Positions 1 through 4,818 of a stretch of DNA of 5,549 nucleotides are shown in pieces. How positions within the stretch are numbered: the first letter of the stretch is position 1; each line of letters opens with the position of its first letter. Below the pieces are notes generated by a model. That model worked only from the letters and a program-made list of their open reading frames with translations, did no database searches and was not told where the DNA came from. The stretch is from contig JAVBYK010000321.1 in NCBI GenBank assembly GCA_030824095.1, forward strand, positions 1 through 5,549, read 5' to 3'. Origin of the DNA: a bacterium. Its GTDB lineage: Bacteria > Pseudomonadota > Gammaproteobacteria > Burkholderiales > Burkholderiaceae_C. Made by a program: the position numbers and the translations under genes.

Positions 1-11
1 CCGGCAGAAAC

Positions 12-35
12 AAAAAAGCCACCCGAAGGTGGCTT
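12..35 (-). terminator. Rho-independent terminator of the small secreted-protein gene
   Basis: Read on the minus strand this is a perfect 8-bp stem (AAGCCACC pairing with GGTGGCTT) closed by a TTCG tetraloop and followed directly by a run of T (complement of the A run at 12-17). It lies about 38 nt after the TGA of the small gene at 73-477. The other strand has no T run after the stem, so it should stop only minus-strand transcripts. Confidence 0.9.
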
Positions 36-72
36 CCCCATGTAACCCGAGTCAAACACCTGGACCCTGCGG

Positions 73-477
73 TCAGGGCAGCTTGGTATTCATCAGATAG
101 ATCTCGTTGGCATAGCCATAGACATCGTTGTAAACTAGGAGGGTGTAGCCAACATACTGGCTGCCCGCAGAGGCGGCGTAAACGTCCAGGGTTCCTTGCG
201 AGGGAAGCGGAACAAATCCCAGTGTGGCCACCGCGCCCGGCACCACGCTCTTGGGAACCAAATATCCGAAATACGTATTCCCGGTCGTGACCGCCATAAA
301 GCCAGACTGCGTAGCCAGATACGCACGCAAAACCGTTTGCCCCGTGCCAGCCGGCGTGGCCTTGTCGGCATTCTTGGCCTGCTCCGCCTGAAATGCCTTG
401 GAAAGCTCTTCAATCGGTCCCGCATGCGCGGCCCATGCCCCCAACATCAAACCGATGATGACCAGAATTTTTTTCAA
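73..477 (-). CDS. Small secreted protein of unknown function (TTG start, signal peptide)
   Basis: This encodes 134 residues. I do not recognise the family. The start is taken at TTG (475-477) because GGAG lies 8 nt upstream (486-489) and because this start gives a textbook Sec signal peptide: MKK, a hydrophobic core, then AHA before a predicted cut at residues 19/20 (MKKILVIIGLMLGAWAAHA). The open frame continues upstream to 528, but that start would bury the signal peptide behind 17 residues and has no comparable binding site. The mature part is about 115 residues with no cysteine and no further membrane segment. It opens with a charged, Ala/Gln/Lys-rich stretch that looks helical, then turns into a Gly/Val/Tyr-rich region with 10 tyrosines that looks beta-rich, ending in NTKLP. 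It is probably periplasmic or exported. It stands alone between two terminators, so it is likely a single-gene transcript. A 5-bp inverted repeat (CCCTG/CAGGG, 65-78) spans its stop. Confidence 0.75.
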   Translation of the reverse strand: MKKILVIIGLMLGAWAAHAGPIEELSKAFQAEQAKNADKATPAGTGQTVLRAYLATQSGFMAVTTGNTYFGYLVPKSVVPGAVATLGFVPLPSQGTLDVYAASAGSQYVGYTLLVYNDVYGYANEIYLMNTKLP

Positions 478-485
478 AATGATTG

Positions 486-489
486 CTCC
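486..489 (-). promoter_or_regulatory. Shine-Dalgarno site that sets the TTG start
   Basis: GGAG on the minus strand sits 8 nt before the TTG at 475-477. No ATG or GTG in frame nearby has such a site, so this decides the start of the small secreted protein. Confidence 0.7.
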
Positions 490-548
490 ACTCAAACGAC
501 AAGGTACAAAGACAAGGACCGCCATCAAGCAGTCCCCATCCGCCAGCC

Positions 549-582
549 GGGAGGTTAACGGTTTTTACGGACTTGTCCTCCC
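549..582 (-). repeat. Inverted repeat in the leader of the small secreted-protein gene
   Basis: GGGAGG and CCTCCC (549-554 and 577-582) form a 6-bp inverted repeat with a 22-nt loop. A tighter alternative, GGAC/GTCC (569-578), shares part of the same bases. No T run follows on the minus strand, so it is not a terminator. It lies about 70 nt upstream of the start, in the 223-nt stretch (478-700) where I see no gene and no convincing promoter. It may be chance. Confidence 0.3.
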
Positions 583-700
583 ATATTCGGGTGAATCTGG
601 ACAACAAATCACGAGGAGATGACATAGCCCAATGCCGTGGTGAGCGCTGGATCAATCGGAGGGGGAGAATACGTGCCTGGCGAAGATTCGATGCTCCATG

Positions 701-726
701 AAAAACGGGCCCGAAGGCCCGTTTTT
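701..726 (-). terminator. Terminator after tRNA-Ser
   Basis: A perfect 11-bp stem (AAAAACGGGCC with GGCCCGTTTTT) encloses a TTCG loop on the minus strand, and the T run forms the 3' arm. It starts 10 nt after the tRNA CCA end. The A and T arms are symmetrical, so it could also work on the plus strand, but no plus-strand gene is seen. It should end both the short tRNA transcript and any read-through from lysC. Confidence 0.92.
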
Positions 727-736
727 GCGGATGTTC

Positions 737-829
737 TGGCGGAAACGGAGGGATTCGAACCCTCGATGAGGCTCTACACCCCATACTCCCTTAGCAGGGG
801 AGCACCTTCGGCCACTCGGTCACGTTTCC
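737..829 (-). tRNA. tRNA-Ser (anticodon GCU, reads AGC/AGU)
   Basis: This is a 93-nt class II tRNA with the 3' CCA encoded (737-739). The acceptor stem is GGAAACG (823-829) with CGTTTCC (741-747), and the discriminator base is G. The anticodon stem CTCCC/GGGAG encloses the loop CTGCTAA, placing GCT at 793-795. The long variable arm typical of serine tRNAs is present (ATGGGG pairing with CCTCAT through one G-U), and the T arm is GAGGG-TTCGAAT-CCCTC. All arms close properly, so it should be functional. It is flanked by its own promoter (842-871) and terminator (701-726), and it lies 38 nt after lysC. Confidence 0.97.
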
Positions 830-833
830 TGAA

Positions 834-877
834 CGACTCGTATTATCGCACGAGTCGGCGCGTTTTTTCAGCCGACT
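834..877 (-). repeat. Two overlapping inverted repeats between lysC and tRNA-Ser
   Basis: Repeat A is AGTCGGC/GCCGACT (853-859 with 871-877; 7 bp, 11-nt loop holding the lysC stop). Repeat B is CGACTCGT/ACGAGTCG (834-841 with 850-857; 8 bp, 8-nt loop). Bases 853-857 belong to both, so in RNA only one hairpin can form at a time. Neither is followed by a T run in the minus direction, so neither is an intrinsic terminator. The -10 box of the tRNA promoter fills most of the loop of repeat B. Confidence 0.8.
842..871 (-). promoter_or_regulatory. Likely promoter of tRNA-Ser overlapping the lysC stop codon
   Basis: On the minus strand CTGAAA (866-871, 4 of 6 to the -35 consensus) is followed after 18 nt by GATAAT (842-847, 5 of 6 to the -10 consensus). 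Transcription would begin near 834-836, only about 5-7 nt before the mature tRNA 5' end at 829, as expected for a tRNA promoter. The -35 box includes the TGA stop of lysC. The assignment is by motif only. Confidence 0.6.
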
Positions 878-2136
878 GGCTGGTCAAGGTCAAAAGCTTT
901 GTGCAAAGCACGCACAGCCAGCTCCATGTACTTCTCGTCGATGACGACGGAGGTCTTGATTTCGGAGGTGGAAATCATCTGGATGTTGATGCCCTCTTCG
1001 CTCAGCACGCGGAACATGCGGCTGGCCACACCCACGTGGCTGCGCATGCCGATACCGACGATGGAGACTTTGCAAATCTTGGTATCGCCCACCACTTCAG
1101 CGGCACCCAAGGTCGGCAGAACCTTGTCCTTGAGCAGGTCCACGGTCTTGGCATAGTCACCGCGGTTGACCGTAAAGCTGAAGTCGGTCTTGCCGTCCTT
1201 GCTCAGGTTCTGGATGATCACGTCCACTTCGATGTTGGCGTCGGCCACGGCACCCAGGATCTGGTAGGCAATGCCGGGCTTGTCGGGCACGCCCATCACC
1301 GAAATCTTGGCCTCATCGCGGTTAAATGCAATGCCGGAAACAATGGCTTGTTCCATTTTCTCGTCTTCCTCAAAAGTAATCAGCGTGCCGGACTTGGCTT
1401 CCTCAACGATGTCGATATCCCAGGGCGTGAAGCTGGAGAGCACCCGCAATGGCACCTTGTATTTGCCGGCAAATTCCACCGAGCGGATTTGCAGCACCTT
1501 GGAGCCCATGGAGGCCATTTCCAGCATTTCCTCGAAGCTGACCGTCTTCAGGCGACGCGCCTCGGGAACCACGCGGGGATCGGTGGTGTAGACACCGTCC
1601 ACATCGGTATAGATCAGGCATTCATCCGCCTTCATGGCAGCCGCCACAGCTACGGCTGAGGTGTCGGAACCGCCACGACCCAGCGTGGTGATATGACCCT
1701 GATCGTCGATGCCCTGGAAGCCGGTCACGATGACCACCTTGCCTGCATTCAAATCGGCCCGCACACGCTGGTCGTCGATGGATTCGATACGCGCCTTGGT
1801 ATAGGCGCTGTTGGTGCGGATGGGGACCTGCCAGCCGGCATAGCTGACCGACTCCATGCCTTCGGCCTGTAGCGCAATGGCCAGCAGTGCGCTGGACGCT
1901 TGCTCGCCGGTGGCGGCCAGCATGTCAAGCTCGCGGCCATAGGCCTCGTCCTGTTTGGAGGGTGCCAGCTCCTTGGCCAGACCCAGCAGACGGTTGGTCT
2001 CGCCGCTCATGGCCGAGGGAACCACGACCAGTTGGTGACCCGCGCGCGCCCATTTGGCAACGCGCTTGGCGACATTGCGGATGCGGTCCGTGGAACCCAT
2101 CGACGTGCCGCCGTATTTGTGAACGATCAGTGCCAT
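868..2136 (-). CDS. lysC: Aspartokinase (aspartate kinase)
   Basis: LysC phosphorylates L-aspartate with ATP to 4-phospho-L-aspartate, the first step towards lysine/diaminopimelate, threonine, methionine and isoleucine, in the cytoplasm. The 422-residue product has an amino-acid kinase domain (about 1-250): KYGGTS at 7-12, SGETN at 44-48, ATGEQ at 75-79, RGGSDTSA at 154-161, and the nucleotide-binding stretch YTDVDGVYTTDPR at 176-188. Two ACT domains follow (about 270-340 and 355-420), beginning near MGVPDKPG and VSIVGIGM; in this family they bind lysine and/or threonine for feedback inhibition. Length and layout match the single-function LysC type of Corynebacterium and Pseudomonas, with no homoserine dehydrogenase fused. 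The ATG at 2134-2136 fits the family N-terminus MALIVHKYGG. It lies 26 nt after tilS and has no clear Shine-Dalgarno site; the leader is AT-rich. An in-frame TTG at 2176-2178 would add 14 residues but is unlikely. Confidence 0.97.
   Translation of the reverse strand: MALIVHKYGGTSMGSTDRIRNVAKRVAKWARAGHQLVVVPSAMSGETNRLLGLAKELAPSKQDEAYGRELDMLAATGEQASSALLAIALQAEGMESVSYAGWQVPIRTNSAYTKARIESIDDQRVRADLNAGKVVIVTGFQGIDDQGHITTLGRGGSDTSAVAVAAAMKADECLIYTDVDGVYTTDPRVVPEARRLKTVSFEEMLEMASMGSKVLQIRSVEFAGKYKVPLRVLSSFTPWDIDIVEEAKSGTLITFEEDEKMEQAIVSGIAFNRDEAKISVMGVPDKPGIAYQILGAVADANIEVDVIIQNLSKDGKTDFSFTVNRGDYAKTVDLLKDKVLPTLGAAEVVGDTKICKVSIVGIGMRSHVGVASRMFRVLSEEGINIQMISTSEIKTSVVIDEKYMELAVRALHKAFDLDQPVG
1354..1371 (-). 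promoter_or_regulatory. Possible internal translation start for a LysC beta subunit
   Basis: Inside lysC, GAGGA (1367-1371) is followed after 10 nt by the in-frame ATG of Met261 (1354-1356). Starting there would give a 162-residue protein made only of the two ACT domains (868-1356). In Corynebacterium and Bacillus aspartokinases of this class, an internal start near this point makes the beta subunit of an alpha2-beta2 enzyme. GAGGA here also encodes part of an acidic FEEDE stretch, so the match could be coincidence. Confidence 0.35.
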
Positions 2137-2162
2137 GAAATGAAAATTTTTGGAAGCAAAAC

Positions 2163-3113
2163 CTAGGGATTGTACCAAGTCAGTGCATCGCGACTGCGCT
2201 GCACAAACCCCGCACCCACCTTGATGTGGATGCGATGACCCCGCGTCGTGCAGTCAGCAATCTGGTCCAGCAGTTCAGCGAGCTGGGCTGCGCTGGGGAT
2301 CGCGCCATGCACGGACTTGAGCCAGTACCGCACGGCATTCGCCTGGCGCGCACGACTCAGGGCCTGCAGGGCTTTGATGCGTGGTGCGCCGTCGCTGTGC
2401 CCCACGTCCTGCGCGGCCACCTCGTCCAGCACCTGCTGGGCCTGCGCGGCATGCGCGGCGCTGCGGGCAAAGGTATCCAGGTAGTGCGGAAAGGTGGCAC
2501 GCAAGACCGGCGTCACGCTGGCGCGGATGCGGTTGCGGGTGAAGGCTGCATCCTGGTTGGTCGGGTCTTCCACAAAGGGGGTCCCACGCGCAGCCAGCCA
2601 GGTGCGGATATCGGCCCCCGCGACTGCCAACAACGGGCGGTAATAGTCCACCCCATCGCGCTGCCAGTGGGCCGGCATGGCACTCAAGCCGGCCAAGCCG
2701 GCTCCGCGGCTCAGGGCCAGCAGCAGCGTCTCTGCCTGGTCATCGGCGTGCTGCGCAATTGCTATTGATTTGATAGCTATCTGTGCAGTATCTGCGAGGG
2801 CTAGAGCCTCAAAAGCCTTGTAACGCGCCTGGCGCGCGGCATCTTCGGGACTTTGCCCGGACTGCTTGCTGGCATCCACGCTTTGCACCCGCAGAGGCAC
2901 ATTCAACTGCTGGCACAGGACTCTGCAATGCGCTTCGAAATCGGTCGCCGCGGCTTGCAGGTTGTGGTTGATATGCAGGGCCACCACCTGGCCGGGCCAC
3001 TTATCGGTGCAGGCAAGGAGCAACGCAACCGAATCGGCTCCGCCGCTGAGCGCCACGGCCAACGGCAGCGCAGGGTTGAAACCCTGCATCGCCTGGTCAA
3101 CCGACTGGGTCAC
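2163..3113 (-). CDS. tilS: tRNA(Ile)-lysidine synthetase
   Basis: TilS uses ATP and lysine to convert C34 of the CAU-anticodon tRNA-Ile to lysidine, so that it reads AUA and is charged with isoleucine instead of methionine. The 316-residue protein shows the N-type ATP pyrophosphatase P-loop SGGADS (23-28), HINHN (48-52? within the strand 47-52), the family motif QHADDQAET (121-129), SRGAGLAG (135-142), and EDPTN followed by FTRNRIR (182-197). Residues about 245-315 fit the TilS substrate-binding domain. The extra C-terminal domain of the 432-residue E. coli enzyme is absent, giving a short form. The GTG start at 3111-3113 lies 6 nt after the accA stop with no clear Shine-Dalgarno site, suggesting coupling to accA translation; an ATG at residue 9 is an alternative. 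Residues about 100-119 are encoded by an AT-rich repeat-like segment and appear to lengthen the linker before QHADDQ. Confidence 0.95.
   Translation of the reverse strand: MTQSVDQAMQGFNPALPLAVALSGGADSVALLLACTDKWPGQVVALHINHNLQAAATDFEAHCRVLCQQLNVPLRVQSVDASKQSGQSPEDAARQARYKAFEALALADTAQIAIKSIAIAQHADDQAETLLLALSRGAGLAGLSAMPAHWQRDGVDYYRPLLAVAGADIRTWLAARGTPFVEDPTNQDAAFTRNRIRASVTPVLRATFPHYLDTFARSAAHAAQAQQVLDEVAAQDVGHSDGAPRIKALQALSRARQANAVRYWLKSVHGAIPSAAQLAELLDQIADCTTRGHRIHIKVGAGFVQRSRDALTWYNP
2169..2177 (-). promoter_or_regulatory. Candidate extended -10 promoter for lysC
   Basis: The minus strand reads TGGTACAAT, an extended -10 (TGn) followed by a 5-of-6 match to TATAAT, placed over the last codons of tilS. 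No good -35 is seen at 16-18 nt, which is tolerated for extended -10 promoters. Transcription would start near 2162, giving a leader of about 26 nt before the lysC ATG. Motif evidence only. Confidence 0.35.
2757..2814. repeat. Dispersed-repeat-like AT-rich segment inside tilS
   Basis: This stretch differs sharply from its GC-rich surroundings: 2761-2790 has 11 G/C in 30 bases. It contains GCTAT...ATAGC (2761-2765 with 2773-2777), the perfect palindrome GATAGCTATC (2772-2781) and GGCTAGAGCC near its end. This layout resembles, from memory, the short repeats carrying GATAGCT and GCTAGAG that are scattered through Comamonadaceae genomes. It stays in frame with tilS, encoding residues about 100-119. 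There is only one copy in this window, so the repeat status rests on recollection. Confidence 0.5.
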
Positions 3114-3119
3114 AGTGGC

Positions 3120-4097
3120 CTAGCGGCCGGCAGCCTTGGTGTCGGTGAAGCGCCCGTAGCTTTGCAGGCGCTCATAGCGGCGGTCCAGCAGTTCCTTGAC
3201 CTTGAGGTCGCTGACCTGGCGGTAGGCATCAGCCAGGGCCCGCTTGAGGAAGACGGCGGCCTGTTTGACATCGCGGTGGGCGCCGCCCACGGGCTCATTC
3301 ACGATCTTGTCAATCACACCCAAGGCCTTGAGGCGGTGCGCGGTGATGCCCATGGCCTCGGCCGCGTCGGACGCCTTGTCGGAGGTCTTCCACAGGATGG
3401 AGGCACAGCCTTCCGGGCTGATCACGGCGTAAATGGAGTACTGCAACATCACCAACTGGTCGGCCACCGAGATAGCCAGCGCGCCGCCGGAGCCGCCCTC
3501 GCCGATGATGGTGGTGATGATGGGCACTTCGAGCTGCGCCATCTCGAAGATGTTGCGGCCAATGGCCTCGGACTGGCCCCGCTCCTCGGCATCGATGCCG
3601 GGGTAGGCGCCGGGGGTGTCCACAAAGGTGAACACCGGCAGTTTGAATTTTTCGGCCAGCTTCATCAGGCGCAAGGCCTTGCGGTAGCCTTCGGGCTTGC
3701 TCATGCCGAAGTTGCGCAGACCGCGCTCCTTGGTGTCGCGTCCCTTCTGATGGCCCAGCACCATGCAGGGCGTGCCGTTGAAGCGGGCCAGGCCGCCGAC
3801 GATGGAGAGGTCATCGGCAAAGTGGCGATCACCGTGCAGTTCCACAAAGTGGGTGAACAGTTCGTTGATGTAGTCCAGTGTGTAGGGGCGCTCGGCGTGG
3901 CGGGCAATCTTGGTGATCTGCCAGGGCGTCAGGTCACTGTAGATGTCCTTGGTGAGCTGCTGACTCTTCTTGCTGAGCTGGTCGATTTCGGCCGAAATGT
4001 CCACCGCGGACTCGTTCTGCACGTAGCGCAGTTCCTCGATTTTGGTTTCCAGGTCCGCGATGGGCTGTTCAAAATCCAGAAATGTCTTCTTTGCCAT
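3120..4097 (-). CDS. accA: Acetyl-CoA carboxylase carboxyltransferase subunit alpha
   Basis: AccA pairs with AccD (not in this window) to form the cytoplasmic carboxyltransferase, which moves the carboxyl group from biotin-BCCP to acetyl-CoA to give malonyl-CoA, the committed step of fatty-acid synthesis. The 325-residue product matches the family's usual size (about 320). The N-terminal helical region MAKKTFLDFEQPIADLE is typical. Motifs follow in order: HGDR (88-91), GHQKGRDTKE (115-124), FVDTPGAYPG (158-167) and GEGGSGGALA (199-208), the glycine-rich loops that form the crotonase-fold oxyanion sites. No zinc finger is present, as expected because AccD carries it. The ATG at 4095-4097 is preferred to the ATG two codons upstream (4101-4103), because AAGGA is 7 nt from the former and only 1 nt from the latter. 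The frame is open upstream to 4253, but that stretch is not AccA-like. tilS follows after 6 nt. Confidence 0.97.
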   Translation of the reverse strand: MAKKTFLDFEQPIADLETKIEELRYVQNESAVDISAEIDQLSKKSQQLTKDIYSDLTPWQITKIARHAERPYTLDYINELFTHFVELHGDRHFADDLSIVGGLARFNGTPCMVLGHQKGRDTKERGLRNFGMSKPEGYRKALRLMKLAEKFKLPVFTFVDTPGAYPGIDAEERGQSEAIGRNIFEMAQLEVPIITTIIGEGGSGGALAISVADQLVMLQYSIYAVISPEGCASILWKTSDKASDAAEAMGITAHRLKALGVIDKIVNEPVGGAHRDVKQAAVFLKRALADAYRQVSDLKVKELLDRRYERLQSYGRFTDTKAAGR

Positions 4098-4104
4098 GGT
4101 CATA

Positions 4105-4109
4105 TCCTT
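4105..4109 (-). promoter_or_regulatory. Shine-Dalgarno site of accA
   Basis: AAGGA on the minus strand lies 7 nt before the ATG at 4095-4097. It selects this ATG over the nearby ATG at 4101-4103. It is the clearest ribosome binding site among the housekeeping genes here. Confidence 0.75.
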
Positions 4110-4158
4110 ATCATTTGCGTTCAGGCCAGCATGGGGTGCACGGCCTGCCCGGCAAGTC

Positions 4159-4818
4159 TCAATACTCAACCGGCACGGGATCCAGCGATCTCCAAATATA
4201 CCAAGTTGCAACCGTGCAGTACGGCGCCCAGGCTGCGGCCACCTCGCGTGCATCGCTGCGGCTGACTACATCGCCCGAAAAATAGTTGTGGCTGATGCCG
4301 CTGATCAGGCCCACATCGTCCAGCGGCAGGACGTTGGGACGCATCAGGTGGAAGATCAGGAACATCTCGGCCGTCCAGCGGCCAATACCGCGGATGGCGA
4401 CCAACTCAGCCACGATTTCATCATCGCTCATGGCGTCCCAGGACTTGACATGCAGGGCGCCATTGTCAAAGTGCAGCGCCAGGTCCACCAAGTATTCGAC
4501 CTTGCGCGCGGACAGGCCTGCGGCACGCATGTCATCCACCTTGAGCTTGAGCACATTGCCTGGCGTCATGCGCTTGGGCTTGGGCAACTGCGCAAAGCGG
4601 TCCCAGACGGTCTGCGCTGCTTTGACCGAAATCTGCTGCCCGACGATGCTGCGCGCCAACGTAACGAAGGCATCGCCCCGTGTTTCCAGGCAGGCGTTGC
4701 CAAACTGCGGAATCAGCCGCTTCATCACCCGGTCTTTCTTGACCAAATGCTTGCAGGCCTCTTCCCAAAAATACGGCGTGACGGGCGTTACCGCCGGCGT
4801 CTTGGCAACCACCATCAT
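4159..4818 (-). CDS. AlkA/Mag-type DNA-3-methyladenine glycosylase (HhH-GPD family)
   Basis: The enzyme should excise alkylated purines such as 3-methyladenine from DNA, the first step of base excision repair. The 219-residue product is one HhH-GPD domain: LARSIVGQQISVKAA (54-68), typical of the family; the helix-hairpin-helix with IRGIGRWTAEM (142-152); and LPLDDVG (164-170), where the second Asp (D168) aligns with the catalytic Asp of E. coli AlkA (D238). It lacks the extra N-terminal domain of E. coli AlkA (282 residues), so it belongs to the compact AlkA-like group. No cysteine cluster for an iron-sulfur centre is seen, which argues against the MutY/Nth branch. Its ATG overlaps the cysS stop as ATGA (4815-4818), and a second ATG follows at once; GGGAAG upstream may act as the binding site. 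Coupled translation with cysS is likely. The exact substrate range cannot be read from the sequence. Confidence 0.92.
   Translation of the reverse strand: MMVVAKTPAVTPVTPYFWEEACKHLVKKDRVMKRLIPQFGNACLETRGDAFVTLARSIVGQQISVKAAQTVWDRFAQLPKPKRMTPGNVLKLKVDDMRAAGLSARKVEYLVDLALHFDNGALHVKSWDAMSDDEIVAELVAIRGIGRWTAEMFLIFHLMRPNVLPLDDVGLISGISHNYFSGDVVSRSDAREVAAAWAPYCTVATWYIWRSLDPVPVEY

Noticed and set aside
478..700. A promoter or riboswitch upstream of the small secreted-protein gene
   Set aside because: Pairs such as TTGATG with TACCTT match the consensus weakly, and I do not recognise a known riboswitch core. Only a weak inverted repeat was kept as a feature.
737..829. tRNA-Ser as an integration (att) site for a mobile element
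   Set aside because: There is no second copy of the tRNA 3' end in the window, no integrase and no phage or island gene. The small secreted protein alone is not enough.
830..877. Intrinsic terminator between lysC and tRNA-Ser
   Set aside because: The hairpins are real but no T run follows either stem on the minus strand, and a tRNA promoter occupies the same bases.
637..1659. Long open frame on the plus strand opposite lysC (about 340 codons)
   Set aside because: It runs through the tRNA and antisense to lysC, is very rich in His/Gly/Val as expected from the complement of GC-rich coding sequence, and has no recognisable domain.
4098..4158. Separate promoter for accA in the 61-nt gap after the glycosylase gene
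   Set aside because: TGATAA resembles a -10 box, but no -35 is found at a suitable distance and there is no extended -10. The match overlaps the AAGGA ribosome binding site.
2853..4265. Long open frame on the plus strand opposite accA and tilS (about 470 codons)
   Set aside because: It lies antisense to two well-supported genes and crosses their junction. Its composition is that of a shadow frame.
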